Positions 35,187 through 45,030 of a DNA stretch of 64,000 bases are shown here, piece after piece; position 1 is the stretch's first letter, and the number at the start of each line of letters is the position of its first letter. Origin of the DNA: Aidingimonas lacisalsi (GTDB lineage: Bacteria; Pseudomonadota; Gammaproteobacteria; Pseudomonadales; Halomonadaceae); NCBI RefSeq assembly GCF_008079445.1, contig NZ_VRYH01000002.1, forward strand, positions 434,001 through 498,000. Direction: 5' to 3'. A program made the translations under genes and the position numbers. The notes beneath the pieces were generated by a model. The model was not told the origin of the DNA. It made no database searches and saw nothing but the letters and a program-made list of their open reading frames with translations.

Positions 35187-35493
35187 TGTGCTATCGCTCC
35201 TTGTGGATACACGCATTCCTGCCAGCCATCGGGCCGGCTTCAGGCCGGACACTCCGGCGGTTCGGGCGAGTCGGAGAACCCCAGGTTCATGAACCAGGCA
35301 GTGCCGTCGACATGGGCATACCGGCGATTACATCTGTCTAACGTACACCCGATCTGCCTACGATCACTATCAATGTCGTGGAGCATAACGCACGATTTCC
35401 TTCCCGGTATAACGCTGTTAACTTGCCAATAGGGGGAACGATTCCTTCATCGTCCGTTCTCAACCAGCAAGGGCCATCTTCGGAGGCAAGGTC
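35187..35493. other. Divergent intergenic region between ynjB and nfeD
   Basis: No gene. It holds an 18-bp near-palindrome centred on GGTTCATGAACC (35284-35295; outer CCA/AGG arms at 35281-35298 also fit partly) and a GC-rich hairpin CCGGC/GCCGG near 35232-35246. TATAAC (35408-35413) resembles a -10 element for nfeD, without a good -35. Confidence 0.35.
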
Positions 35494-36981
35494 ATGAAGG
35501 TGATGCCAGGGGTCACGTGGCACAGGGTCATCGGCTTGTTCAGCCTGCTGTGTTTGCTGTTGGGGGCAGCGTCGTTATGGCATGTGCACGCCGAGGAGCA
35601 GCAGCGCGTTGCCCTGATCATGACCATCGATGGTGCCATCGGCCCGGCAACTTATGACTATTTCCAGCGCGGCCTGGACAAGGCAGAGGCAACGGATGCC
35701 GAGTTGATCGTCGTGCAACTCGATACGCCGGGCGGGCTCGATGCTTCCATGCGCGAAATGATCAGTGACATGCTGGCCTCCGACGTGCCGGTGGTCATGT
35801 ATGTCTCACCCAGCGGTGCGAGAGCCGCGAGTGCGGGAACCTACCTGCTGTATGGCAGCCATGTTGCCGCGATGGCACCGGCGACACATCTTGGCTCGGC
35901 AACGCCCGTACAAATCGGTGGTGGGGGGCTGCCGGGGTTGGGCGGCCAGGACGAGTCCGACGAGGAGACGAGTGCCGCTGACGAAGCAGACTCGGAAGCG
36001 AGTGATGAGGCTGACACCGATGGTGACGCGGCAGTGGAGGAAGGTGACGCTCAGGAGGAAAGGCGCCGCGGTGATACGGCGATGGAGCGCAAGGTGCTCG
36101 AAGATGCCGTGTCGTACATTCGCAGCTTGGCCGAGCGGCATGACCGTAATGCCGACTGGGCCGAGCAGGCCGTTCGCGAAGCAGTCAATCTGACCGCCAA
36201 CGAAGCGTTGGAGCGTGATGTCGTCGAGGTCGTGGCCAGTGACGTGACGACGTTGCTGTCCGATATCGATGGACGCACCGTGGTCATGGATGGCGGAGAG
36301 CGCGAATTGGCGACCGAGGGGCTGTCGCTCGAGCGCTTCGATCCGGACTGGCGCACTGAACTGCTGTCGTTGATCACCAACCCGAATGTTGCTTACTTCC
36401 TGATGATCATCGGGTTCTACGGGATCATTTTCGAGCTGGCCAATCCGGGGGCTCTGGTACCCGGCACCATTGGCATCATCTGCTTGTTGCTGGCGCTATT
36501 CGCGTTTCAGGTGCTACCTATCAATTATGCCGGCCTCGCGTTGATCCTGGCGGGGCTGGTGATGATCGTCGGCGAGGCCCTGATGCCGAGCTTCGGGGTG
36601 CTCGGCGTCGGGGGCATAGCCGCTTTCGTAATCGGTTCGGTGATACTCATGGATGCAGACAACCTCTCGATTTCGCTCCCCATGATCGCAGGCGTAGCCT
36701 TGTTGGCGGCAGGGCTCATGCTGTGGACGCTGACCCGTTTCATGGGGCTGCGAAAACGGCGACCCCGCACCGGGCAGGAAGAGTTGATCGGCTCTCCTGC
36801 GGTGGTGATCGAGGATTTTCATGACAACAAGGGCAAAGTGCGGTTGCATGGCGAGATCTGGACCGCACGTGCCGACACGGCCCTTCGACGTGGCGATGAT
36901 GTCGTCGTCACAGCTATCGATGGTCTGACAGTGACGGTCGTGCCGTCAGGTGATCAACACCCGGCACAACATTCAGCATGA
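35494..36981 (+). CDS. NfeD-family membrane serine protease (NfeD1b, ClpP-class)
   Basis: Membrane protein of 495 residues: signal or membrane segment (about 11-33), ClpP-like protease domain with Ser113 in [15 protein letters not shown] and probable Lys200 in [20 protein letters not shown], four hydrophobic helices (about 290-430) and a C-terminal OB-fold NfeD domain (about 440-490, [24 protein letters not shown]). Archaeal PH1510 uses the same Ser-Lys dyad to cut stomatin. An acidic, low-complexity insert (about 153-190, mainly Asp, Glu, Ala and Ser) separates Ser and Lys. The next gene is stomatin, the expected partner and substrate. GGAGGC precedes the start. Confidence 0.88.
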   Translation: MKVMPGVTWHRVIGLFSLLCLLLGAASLWHVHAEEQQRVALIMTIDGAIGPATYDYFQRGLDKAEATDAELIVVQLDTPGGLDASMREMISDMLASDVPVVMYVSPSGARAASAGTYLLYGSHVAAMAPATHLGSATPVQIGGGGLPGLGGQDESDEETSAADEADSEASDEADTDGDAAVEEGDAQEERRRGDTAMERKVLEDAVSYIRSLAERHDRNADWAEQAVREAVNLTANEALERDVVEVVASDVTTLLSDIDGRTVVMDGGERELATEGLSLERFDPDWRTELLSLITNPNVAYFLMIIGFYGIIFELANPGALVPGTIGIICLLLALFAFQVLPINYAGLALILAGLVMIVGEALMPSFGVLGVGGIAAFVIGSVILMDADNLSISLPMIAGVALLAAGLMLWTLTRFMGLRKRRPRTGQEELIGSPAVVIEDFHDNKGKVRLHGEIWTARADTALRRGDDVVVTAIDGLTVTVVPSGDQHPAQHSA

Positions 36982-37018
36982 GTTTCGCAACCTCATAGTC
37001 CAGCCAAGGAGATCTTCC

Positions 37019-37810
37019 ATGATGTTTTCCTATCTCGTACCGGTGGTGCTACTGGTCATGCTGTTGGCGGCATCGATCCGTATCCTGCCGGAATACAAGC
37101 GCGGTGTGGTGTTCTTTCTCGGACGTTTTCAGAAAGTGAAGGGTCCAGGGCTGGTGATCGTCATTCCGTTCATACAGAAGATGCAGGTGGTCGACCTGCG
37201 TGTGATTACCATGGATGTGCCCGAGCAGGATGTCATTTCCCAGGATAACGTCACTGTGAAAGTCAATGCGGTGCTCTATTTCCGGGTCGTCGATCCGGAA
37301 AAGGCCATCATCCAGGTCGAGCATTTCATCAATGCGACGAGCCAGTTGGCACAGACGACCCTGCGTTCGGTGCTGGGTAAACACGATCTCGATGAAATGC
37401 TCTCCGAACGTGACAAGCTGAACGACGATATCCAGGAGATCATCGATTCTTCCGCAGAATCCTGGGGCATCAAGGTCGCCAATGTGGAGATCAAGCATGT
37501 CGACCTCGATGAAAGCATGATCCGCGCCATTGCCCGGCAAGCGGAAGCGGAGCGCGAGCGTCGTGCCAAGGTGATTCATGCCGAGGGTGAGTTGCAGGCC
37601 TCCAAGAAGCTCGTCGAGGCCGCCAACGTGATGTCCGAAAACTCGGCAGCCTTGCAGTTGCGCTACTTGCAGACCATGAGTGACATGAGCAACAAGAATT
37701 CGTCTACCATCGTGATGCCACTGCCTCTGGATCTACTGGAAGCCTTCAAGCACATGGGGGCTTCCGTCGGCGGCTCCGCGCCCAAAGGAAACGGGAGCTC
37801 GGATCAGTAA
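37019..37810 (+). CDS. Slipin/stomatin-like SPFH protein
   Basis: Membrane-anchored SPFH-domain protein of 263 residues: N-terminal hydrophobic anchor (about 2-20), stomatin signature REYKRGV-like [15 protein letters not shown], then [42 protein letters not shown] and the helical [23 protein letters not shown] coiled-coil region. Stomatins form oligomers that organise membrane domains and are paired with NfeD proteases. AAGGAGA at 37006-37012 fixes the start. It lies 37 bp after nfeD; a terminator follows. Confidence 0.92.
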   Translation: MMFSYLVPVVLLVMLLAASIRILPEYKRGVVFFLGRFQKVKGPGLVIVIPFIQKMQVVDLRVITMDVPEQDVISQDNVTVKVNAVLYFRVVDPEKAIIQVEHFINATSQLAQTTLRSVLGKHDLDEMLSERDKLNDDIQEIIDSSAESWGIKVANVEIKHVDLDESMIRAIARQAEAERERRAKVIHAEGELQASKKLVEAANVMSENSAALQLRYLQTMSDMSNKNSSTIVMPLPLDLLEAFKHMGASVGGSAPKGNGSSDQ

Positions 37811-37873
37811 GCGGCACCATACACGCGTATCGCCATAGCCAAGTCATCGGTGCAGGGCGGTACGATTGCTGAT

Positions 37874-37903
37874 AGAATCGCGCGCTCCCTGCGCGATTCT
37901 TTA
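37874..37903 (+). terminator. Rho-independent terminator of the nfeD-stomatin operon
   Basis: AGAATCGCGC (37874-37883), loop GCTCCCT, GCGCGATTCT (37891-37900), then TTTA. The 10-bp stem is perfect and includes the last T bases, 63 bp after the stomatin stop and 90 bp before the SulP gene. Confidence 0.75.
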
Positions 37904-37991
37904 CGACGAAAGTCGCAACCTGGAGCCTCCTGGGCTTTGGGTTCCACCCCGCCGTGGGCAGGTTGCTGCCACTCCACGACGGGATGTATGC

Positions 37992-39482
37992 ATGATCGAA
38001 TCCTTCAAACACAGTTGGTTATCCAATCTCAAGGGCGATTCGCTCGCCGGTATCGTTGTCGCGCTGGCATTGATTCCCGAAGCCATCGCCTTCTCCATCA
38101 TTGCCGGCGTCGACCCCAAGGTCGGTCTGTACGCCTCGTTCTGTATTGCGGTGGTCATCGCGTTCACCGGTGGGCGATCCGGTATGATATCAGCGGCGAC
38201 CGGTGCCATGGCGCTGCTCATGGTGACGCTGGTGCGCGATCATGGCTTGGAATATCTATTGGCCGCCACGCTATTGACCGGGGTCCTGCAGATCGTTGCC
38301 GGCTATTTGCGTCTGGCGGATCTGATGCGCTTCGTATCGCGTTCGGTGGTGACGGGGTTCGTCAATGCCCTAGCCATTCTGATCTTCATGGCTCAGTTGC
38401 CCGAGCTCACCGGCGTCACATGGCATGTCTATGCCATGACTGCGGCAGGTCTGGCCATCATTTACCTGTTTCCCTATGTGCCGGTGATCGGCAAGAGCAT
38501 ACCTTCGCCGTTGGTCTGCATCGTGGTCTTGACCATCGTATACATGACGACGGGCATGGATATACGCTCGGTGGGCGATATGGGGGAATTGCCGGATTCT
38601 CTGCCGGTCTTCTTGTGGCCGCAAGTACCGCTCACGCTTGAAACGCTGATGATCATCCTGCCCACCTCGGTCATGCTTACCGTCGTGGGGCTGCTCGAGT
38701 CGATGATGACGGCCACGATCGTCGATGACCTCACCGACACGCCGAGCGACAAGAACCGTGAATGCAAGGGTCAGGGGATCGCCAATATCGGTGCTGGCTT
38801 GATGGGCGGTATGGCGGGTTGTGCGATGATCGGGCAGTCGGTGATCAACATCAAATCCGGTGGACGCCGGCGTTTATCCACTCTGGTTGCGGGCATCACG
38901 CTGCTACTGATGGTCGTCTTCCTGGCCGACTGGGTGTCGCAGATCCCCATGGCGGCGTTGGTGGCGGTGATGATCATGGTCTCCATCGGTACGTTCAGTT
39001 GGTCGTCGCTGCGTGACCTGAAGAAGCATCCGATGAGTACCAATATCGTCATGCTGGCGACTGTCGTCGTTGTCGTCGTAACGCATAATCTGGCGATCGG
39101 TGTGTTCGTGGGCGTCCTGCTGGCGGCGATGTTCTTCGCCAACAAGGTTGGCAACATCCTGTATGTGGGGTCAGAAGAAGTCGATCCGGGCTCTCATCGT
39201 ACGTATCGAGTGGTCGGTCAGGTATTCTTCGCGTCATCGGAACGCTTCATGGATGCCTTCGATTTCAAGGAAACCGTGGAAAAGGTCACGATCGATCTGT
39301 CGCGTGCGCATTTCTGGGACATCACCGCCGTGCAGGCGCTCGACAGGGTCGTGATAAAATTCCGGCGTGAAGGCACGGAAGTGGAGTTGGTCGGTCTCAA
39401 TGAGGCCAGCGCCACGATCGTCGATCGCTATGCGGTGCATGATGATCCCGAGGCCGTCGACAAATTGATGGGCGGTCATTGA
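37992..39482 (+). CDS. SulP-family inorganic anion transporter
   Basis: Membrane transporter of 496 residues of the SulP/SLC26 family: the N-terminal [35 protein letters not shown] is the classic signature, about 12 hydrophobic helices follow, and a STAS domain occupies about 390-490 ([22 protein letters not shown]). Members import sulfate or bicarbonate with sodium or protons; the short STAS and the bacterial BicA-like wording make bicarbonate plausible but undecided. A universal stress protein gene follows 149 bp downstream on the same strand. Confidence 0.88.
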   Translation: MIESFKHSWLSNLKGDSLAGIVVALALIPEAIAFSIIAGVDPKVGLYASFCIAVVIAFTGGRSGMISAATGAMALLMVTLVRDHGLEYLLAATLLTGVLQIVAGYLRLADLMRFVSRSVVTGFVNALAILIFMAQLPELTGVTWHVYAMTAAGLAIIYLFPYVPVIGKSIPSPLVCIVVLTIVYMTTGMDIRSVGDMGELPDSLPVFLWPQVPLTLETLMIILPTSVMLTVVGLLESMMTATIVDDLTDTPSDKNRECKGQGIANIGAGLMGGMAGCAMIGQSVINIKSGGRRRLSTLVAGITLLLMVVFLADWVSQIPMAALVAVMIMVSIGTFSWSSLRDLKKHPMSTNIVMLATVVVVVVTHNLAIGVFVGVLLAAMFFANKVGNILYVGSEEVDPGSHRTYRVVGQVFFASSERFMDAFDFKETVEKVTIDLSRAHFWDITAVQALDRVVIKFRREGTEVELVGLNEASATIVDRYAVHDDPEAVDKLMGGH

Positions 39483-39631
39483 CCCGATACCTGTGCCCGT
39501 CTGTCGACTGTGATGGCACGGCGGGATAGTGTAGAAACGGGTGCAGCAACGACGAAGTGTGGGAAAGCACTTCTCCGAATCGGTCATCGTGGCCTGCGAT
39601 TGCCGACCAATGCCAGCTTCAGGAACGACAA

Positions 39632-40486
39632 ATGACAGATCAGGTAATGGCCGCCATCGACGGCTCCCAATTTTCCGAAGGGGTATGTGACTATGCCGCC
39701 TGGGCCAGTCTCGCGCTCGAGGTACCGCTGACCTTTCTGCATGTGGTGGATAATCACCCTCAAACCGCTGAAGCCGATCTGTCGGGCAATATCGGGCTGG
39801 GTGCCCGGGAACATCTGCTCGAGGAACTGTCCCAACTGGACGAAAAACGTGCCAAGGTCGCGCAGGAACAGGGACGGCTGATGCTCAAGGCAGCGAAAGA
39901 GCGGGCCGTCGAAGACGGCATAGCGGAACCGGTCGTTCGTCAGCGCAATGGCACCCTGGTGGAAACGCTCGTCGAACTGGAAAATGAGACTCGCCTGCTG
40001 GTGTTGGGCAAGCGCGGTGAGACGGCGCATCAGGCCAGCGAACACCTGGGCTCCAACCTCGAACGGGTGGTACGCACCCTGCATAGGCCGATCCTGATGG
40101 TGCCGGATACCTACACGACACCTAAACGAGCCTTGATCGCCTTCGACGGTAGCAAGACGACCCGTAAAGGCGTGGAAATGATCGCCAACAGTCCGTTGTT
40201 CAAAGGGATTACCTGCCACGTGGTGATCGTGGGAGCGGATACCGGCGATCATCGTTCCCAACTCGATTGGGCACTGTCGACGCTGAGTGATGCGGGGCTG
40301 GATACCGAAGGAGTGATTCGCGCCGGTGACGTCGAGGAAACGCTGCGCGACTATCAAGTGGAGCAGGATATCGACCTGCTGGTGATGGGGGCCTATGGCC
40401 ATTCTCGCATTCGCCACCTGCTCGTGGGCAGCACGACGACGAGCATGATGCGTAATGCCAGTGTGCCGGTGTTGCTGTTGAGGTAG
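39632..40486 (+). CDS. Tandem-domain universal stress protein
   Basis: Cytoplasmic protein of 284 residues with two Usp domains (about 1-150 and 160-284). The second ends with the ATP-binding pattern VMGAYGHSRIRHLLVGSTTTSMMRNASVPVLLLR (G-2x-G-9x-G-S/T), and the first contains LVLGKRGETAHQASEHLGSNLERVVR. UspE-like proteins of this size are common beside SulP carriers, where they may modulate transport; here this is inferred from adjacency. AGGA lies 8 bases before the ATG. Confidence 0.9.
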   Translation: MTDQVMAAIDGSQFSEGVCDYAAWASLALEVPLTFLHVVDNHPQTAEADLSGNIGLGAREHLLEELSQLDEKRAKVAQEQGRLMLKAAKERAVEDGIAEPVVRQRNGTLVETLVELENETRLLVLGKRGETAHQASEHLGSNLERVVRTLHRPILMVPDTYTTPKRALIAFDGSKTTRKGVEMIANSPLFKGITCHVVIVGADTGDHRSQLDWALSTLSDAGLDTEGVIRAGDVEETLRDYQVEQDIDLLVMGAYGHSRIRHLLVGSTTTSMMRNASVPVLLLR

Positions 40487-40693
40487 TTCAATTTCTCACC
40501 GTTCCCTACCCAGCAAGCAACATGGAAAGCAGGTGGCCTGGGAAGGTGAGCGCAAGATTGCAATCCAGATAACTATGATCTGATGCCCGTCGAGCCCCGC
40601 GCCATGCATCGGCTGACGCTGACACATACTGGTCGTCCGACTTCCTTTATCGAGCCGACTGACTGATTGGCTATTATCGGGCGGCTGTTGTGA
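40487..40693. other. Spacer between the Usp gene and the convergent LacI gene
   Basis: 207 bp between two convergent genes. No gene, no convincing stem with a T-run, and no repeat were recognised. Confidence 0.4.
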
Positions 40694-41743
40694 TCACGGG
40701 CAGCTTGCGCCGATCAGTAGTTCCGTTGCCAGGCACGTTTGTTCCTTTGGGGACAGTCCCAGTATCATCTTGGCGGCCAGGCGACCTTTTTCGGTGCTAT
40801 CCTGACGGACCGTTGTCAACCGTGGTGCCCGGTATTGTCCCTCGGCGATACCATCAAAACCGGTCAGACGCAAATCCTGTGGGATCCGTAGGCCCCGTTG
40901 TTCAGCCAGGGTCAGGGTGGTCAGGGCAATCCGGTCGGACATGCAGAGCAGGAGGTCCGGTCGATGTTCTTCCGGTTGATCGAGAATGTCTGCGATCACT
41001 GGAGCGCAAACCTCGTGAGTATTCTCTTCGACATTCCACATGGGGACCGAAGCCGGATCGATATCGCATTCCTTGAATGCGCGATGAAAGCCCATCAATC
41101 GAGACCGGGTAATGGTGTGATGTGCGGAGAACAAGTCATGCTCAGCAGTGATACGACCATTACAAGGCTGTTTGGTCAATCGAAGGTTGATAATGGCGGG
41201 CCGTTTTGGCGGTACCATGAGTGCATGTTGCGCTATCGAATAACTGGCTGGTTCGTTATCGATATGTATGGCGGGGCAATGCTTGATATCGAAATCGACG
41301 GCTACCAACGGGTTCTGGGCAGGCAAATCCGACAGCATCGCCATGTTGGGCATCAGGCCGTAAACAATATAGCCGTCGGCCATATTGGTGGAGCCATGTG
41401 TTCCAGCACCGTGCTGACGCCCGGATAATAGCAACATGGTGTGACCATGGGCATCGAGAACTTCGGCAATGCCCGAGAGCAATTCGCTGGCGACGGCATC
41501 ATTGAGACTGTAAGTGAGGCTTTCGGCCAGAATGACGGCGATGATCCGTGAACGTCCCGTACGGAGACTTCGTGCTTTGGCATCGGGGCCGGCGTAGCCT
41601 AGCCGTTTGGCTTCGTTGAGAATCCTTTCACGCAGCGTCGGGGACAGTTGATCCGGACGGTTAAAGGCGTTAGAGACACTGGCAGTGGAAACGCCCAATT
41701 CGGCAGCGAGATCCTTGAGTGTCATACGGCGTGAAGGGGGCAC
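40694..41743 (-). CDS. LacI-family regulator of alpha-glucoside genes
   Basis: Repressor of 349 residues: LacI helix-turn-helix at the N-terminus (MTLKDLAAELGVSTASVSNAFNRPDQLSPTLRERILNEAKRLGY) and a periplasmic-binding-protein-like effector domain (about 60-345). A GTG start at 41743 is preferred because AGGA stands 7 bases upstream; ATG 41725 lacks a ribosome site. It is located at the downstream end of the alpha-glucoside cluster, and two palindromes CTTAA(A/T)CGATTAAG before the binding-protein and porin genes are probable operators. The inducer is likely an alpha-glucoside such as maltose or trehalose, or a phosphate-free derivative. Confidence 0.88.
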   Translation of the reverse strand: MPPSRRMTLKDLAAELGVSTASVSNAFNRPDQLSPTLRERILNEAKRLGYAGPDAKARSLRTGRSRIIAVILAESLTYSLNDAVASELLSGIAEVLDAHGHTMLLLSGRQHGAGTHGSTNMADGYIVYGLMPNMAMLSDLPAQNPLVAVDFDIKHCPAIHIDNEPASYSIAQHALMVPPKRPAIINLRLTKQPCNGRITAEHDLFSAHHTITRSRLMGFHRAFKECDIDPASVPMWNVEENTHEVCAPVIADILDQPEEHRPDLLLCMSDRIALTTLTLAEQRGLRIPQDLRLTGFDGIAEGQYRAPRLTTVRQDSTEKGRLAAKMILGLSPKEQTCLATELLIGASCP

Positions 41744-42125
41744 TAGGCTATCCTGCTATTATATTCGGGCCCTAGGATACCGGCTTGTGATGCATCTGGA
41801 CAGTCCGATTCACTGCCAGAAACGGGATATATGTCATGTCTTCGGAACCTTGTAATCATAGCCAGCGAGCCAGACTTCGCGGGAGTACAGCGAACCGGTA
41901 CCGGGTGAGCCAAGGCATTGCCGCCGGACGCCCGTCAACGGTATTGCTTTCCCCCCGCGCAGGGAAGTCGCCTTTGGCGACATTGCCGGGCTGCAGACAA
42001 TGGCGAGCGACTCCGTTTGAATCTGAGTCACGGCCAAAGTGGTTCCCGCGAGTCACAAGGGCATTGGCTCGAGGGCGGGCATGTTGGCTGTCTCCGTGTT
42101 TCTTGTGCTTGAGATAAACATCCGG
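41744..42125. other. Intergenic region between the LacI gene and the ABC ATPase gene
   Basis: 382 bp with several short overlapping frames on both strands, none with a ribosome site or a recognised family. GTCGCC/GGCGAC (41967-41981) forms a small hairpin and a near-palindrome ACCGGTACCGGGT lies near 41894. A decayed gene or mobile-element end is possible, but I could not identify one. It also must contain the promoter of the lacI gene, since the glucoside operon reads into it. Confidence 0.3.
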
Positions 42126-43232
42126 TCAGGCCGCCTGACGCTGACCATGACAGGTCAGCGCGTTATCATTGCCATCGAAAAGATGAACATGGTCCTGATC
42201 CTGCACCAGGGCGACCGATTGACCGACCTGCCAATGACTGGGTGCGTCGGTGCGGTGAACCAGCAGTGTGTCGCCAGCTTTGGGTTCCAGGTAGACGTAA
42301 ACTTCATTGCCCAGGTATTCGACATTGACGATGTCGAATGCATTATCGCCATGGGCTTCTTTCAGACGTAGATGCTCGGGGCGTACTCCCAGTGACAGTC
42401 GGTCACCTTCGGTGAGGTGACTGACATCCTGCGGAAGGGCCAGGACGCCGAGCCCAGGGACCCGTACCTGACAACCCTCGCTATTGCCGGAAAGCAGGTC
42501 GGCAGGCATGAAATTCATGGTGGGTGAACCAATGAAACCGGCCACGAATTTCGTTGCCGGGCGTTGATACAGTTCTTGAGGGCTGCCGACCTGTTCCACG
42601 TGTCCGTTACGGAGTACCACGATCTTGTCAGCGAGTGTCATGGCTTCCACCTGATCATGAGTCACGTAGATCACGGTAGAGCCCAGACGCTGATGCAGCC
42701 GGGCTATTTCGTTGCGCATCTGGACCCGCAGCGAGGCGTCGAGGTTCGAGAGTGGCTCATCGAACAGTAGGATGCGAGGTTCACGTGCCATGGCCCGCCC
42801 CATTGCCACGCGCTGACGCTGACCGCCAGAGAGTTCCTTGGGCTTGCGATGCAACAGATCTTCAAGCTGAAGAATGCGTGCCGTCGCCATGACACGTTCA
42901 TCGATCGTTTCATTGGCCGCCTTGGCCAGCTTCAGACCAAACGCCATGTTTTCATAGACCGTCATGTGTGGGTAGAGGGCATACGATTGGAATACCATGC
43001 CTACGCCACGTTCTCGGGGTGGGAGGTCGTTGACGACCTGTTCGCCGATACACAGTTTCCCATCAGTGATGGACTCGAGTCCGGCCGTCAATCGTAGCAA
43101 GGTGGATTTGCCACAACCGGAGGGTCCGACGAAAACGACGAATTCACCGTCGCCGATGTCGAGATCGACGTCCTCGATGATGTGATCGTGGCCAAAGACC
43201 TTGTTGATCTTGTGCAGGGTAACGCTTGCCAT
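42126..43232 (-). CDS. Sugar ABC transporter ATP-binding protein (MalK/UgpC type)
   Basis: ATPase of 368 residues that powers the two permeases encoded upstream: Walker A VGPSGCGKSTLLR, LSGGQRQRVAMGRAM signature, LLFDEPLSNLDASL Walker B, VTHDQVEAM switch His, then a C-terminal TOBE/OB domain (about 245-368) with VRPEHLRL. AAGGAG lies 8 bases before ATG 43232; the longer open frame is unsupported. It is the last gene of the binding protein-permease-permease-glucosidase-ATPase operon. Confidence 0.92.
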   Translation of the reverse strand: MASVTLHKINKVFGHDHIIEDVDLDIGDGEFVVFVGPSGCGKSTLLRLTAGLESITDGKLCIGEQVVNDLPPRERGVGMVFQSYALYPHMTVYENMAFGLKLAKAANETIDERVMATARILQLEDLLHRKPKELSGGQRQRVAMGRAMAREPRILLFDEPLSNLDASLRVQMRNEIARLHQRLGSTVIYVTHDQVEAMTLADKIVVLRNGHVEQVGSPQELYQRPATKFVAGFIGSPTMNFMPADLLSGNSEGCQVRVPGLGVLALPQDVSHLTEGDRLSLGVRPEHLRLKEAHGDNAFDIVNVEYLGNEVYVYLEPKAGDTLLVHRTDAPSHWQVGQSVALVQDQDHVHLFDGNDNALTCHGQRQAA

Positions 43233-43303
43233 TGTCGTGACTCCTTGCCGGCAGGTCGCGGCTGATACCGCTCTGGGCCGGCTTGTTGTTGTCCCAGTCG
43301 AGG

Positions 43304-44920
43304 TCAATGGGTCTGGAAGAAAGCTGCCTGATAGGGCGGCAGTGTCAGATGCCGCTCATTCAGGGTCATTGCAAACCCATGTCCTTCCAGCGCTTTGCTG
43401 ACTGGCAGAGGAAGCTGCGTCATCTGGGGTTCGCTGCTCAAGTTGAACAGGCACAGGATCCGTTCCGACTCGTGCCGACGCAGGAAGCCCAGTAACTGCT
43501 CTCCGACGTCGATAAGTTCGAGCTCTCCATCGAATAAGGCCGGATGTCTGCGCCGAAATCTCAGCAGGCGCCGGACGCTGTTAAGCACCGAATCCTGGTC
43601 ATCCTGTTGCTGATCAACGGCCAGGGGGCGGTGGTGCGCGTCTATTGGCAGCCAGGGTTGATCGCACGTGAAACCGGCCTGAGGGGAGTCACGCCAGGGC
43701 ATGGGAGTACGGCAGCCGTCACGACCTTTGAATTCAGGCCAGAGCACTTTACCGTAGGGATCCTGGATATATTCGAAGGGGACGTCCGCCTCGGGCAGGC
43801 CAAGTTCCTCGCCCTGATAGAGACAGATGCTTCCTCGCAGCGAGAACAGCAGGGCTAGAGCGACCTTGGGATAAGCGACGGGGTCGTCTTCTGCTCCCCA
43901 ACGTGTGGCGCTGCGCACGACATCGTGATTTGACAGTGCCCAACACGGCCAGGCATCACCCGCCAAACGCTGGAACCGTTCCAGCACTTCATGGATGTAG
44001 GCTGGTGAATGGGGCGCATTGAGCAGATCAAAAGTATAGGCCATGTGAAGTTTGTCGCCACCGGCGGTGTACTCCGCCATGCGTTCCAGTGGATGATCAT
44101 CACCGATTTCTCCCACCGTGGTGCTCCCGGGAAACTCATCCATCAACGCCCTCAGGTCACGAAGGAAGTCGAGATTTTCCGGACGACTGATATCGTAGCG
44201 ATGCCGTTGCCAAGTATAGGGATTACTATCGGGGGCACCCAGCGTTTTGGGTTCGCCTGCGGATACCGGTGGGTTATCGCGTAGCGCCTGGTCGTGGAAA
44301 TAGAAGTTGACGGTATCGAGACGAAAGCCGTCGACGCCAAGTTCCAACCAGAAACGCATGTTGTCGAGTTGAGCCTGACGGACCTCGAGGTTATGGAAAT
44401 TGAGATCCGGCTGGCTGCTTAGAAAATTGTGCAGGTAGTACTGGCGACGCCGCGGTTCGAAGGTCCAGGCGGGTCCACCGAAGATTGATAGCCAATTGTT
44501 GGGAGGCGTGCCATCCGGTTTGGGATCGGCCCAAACGTACCAATCGGCTTTGGTATTGTGACGGTCACGGCGGCTCTCCTGGAACCAGGGGTGGATATTC
44601 GATGAGTGACTGATCACCTGATCGATGATTACCTTTAGCCCCAGTGCATGGGCCCGTGACAATAGTGTCTTGAAGTCATCAAGCGTGCCGAACATCGGGT
44701 CGACGTCACGATAGTCGCTGACGTCGTAGCCGAAGTCGAGCATCGGCGAGGTGAAGAAGGGCGATAGCCAGATGCCGTCCACGCCCAGCGAGGCGACATA
44801 GTCGAGCTTTTCGGTGATGCCCGCCAGGTCGCCGATGCCGTCGCCGTTGGCGTCCATGAAGCTGCGTGGATAGATCTGATAGATGACGCCACCACGCCAC
44901 CAGAAGGTACTGTCTTGCAT
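43304..44920 (-). CDS. Alpha-glucosidase, GH13 (Halomonas HaG type)
   Basis: Cytoplasmic retaining glycosidase of 538 residues, matching the Halomonas sp. H11 alpha-glucosidase throughout. Catalytic residues fall at the same numbers: Asp202 nucleophile (GFRLDTVNF), Glu271 acid/base (TVGEIGDD), Asp333 (SNHDVVR). N-terminal WWRGGVIYQIYPRSF and the calcium-like loop DANGDGIGDLAGI are typical of GH13 subfamily 23. It hydrolyses alpha-1,4 disaccharides such as maltose and can transglucosylate. Within the operon it degrades sugars brought in by the ABC importer. No signal peptide, so it acts inside the cell. Confidence 0.95.
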   Translation of the reverse strand: MQDSTFWWRGGVIYQIYPRSFMDANGDGIGDLAGITEKLDYVASLGVDGIWLSPFFTSPMLDFGYDVSDYRDVDPMFGTLDDFKTLLSRAHALGLKVIIDQVISHSSNIHPWFQESRRDRHNTKADWYVWADPKPDGTPPNNWLSIFGGPAWTFEPRRRQYYLHNFLSSQPDLNFHNLEVRQAQLDNMRFWLELGVDGFRLDTVNFYFHDQALRDNPPVSAGEPKTLGAPDSNPYTWQRHRYDISRPENLDFLRDLRALMDEFPGSTTVGEIGDDHPLERMAEYTAGGDKLHMAYTFDLLNAPHSPAYIHEVLERFQRLAGDAWPCWALSNHDVVRSATRWGAEDDPVAYPKVALALLFSLRGSICLYQGEELGLPEADVPFEYIQDPYGKVLWPEFKGRDGCRTPMPWRDSPQAGFTCDQPWLPIDAHHRPLAVDQQQDDQDSVLNSVRRLLRFRRRHPALFDGELELIDVGEQLLGFLRRHESERILCLFNLSSEPQMTQLPLPVSKALEGHGFAMTLNERHLTLPPYQAAFFQTH

Positions 44921-45030
44921 TGAAAAGGATCCTTGAGTCTATTGAACGCGACTGGAATTCAGGTCTCGGGGCTTTGTTGACCGGTGGCCTGTCTACAGTT
45001 CTTGATTGCGATAATCCTTGCCCATAGCCA

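Noticed and set aside
35187-35493. TPP riboswitch before ynjB
   Set aside because: The conserved TPP-aptamer blocks (CTGAGA and the GCGTAGGGA-like part) were not found on the minus strand; only a GC-rich hairpin is present.
39632-40486. TeaD, regulator of the ectoine carrier
   Set aside because: TeaD is a single-domain Usp; this protein has two domains and lies beside a SulP gene.
41834-42037. Minus-strand 67-codon frame as a transposase remnant
   Set aside because: No zinc finger, RuvC-like motif or terminal repeats could be recognised; kept only as part of an unexplained region.
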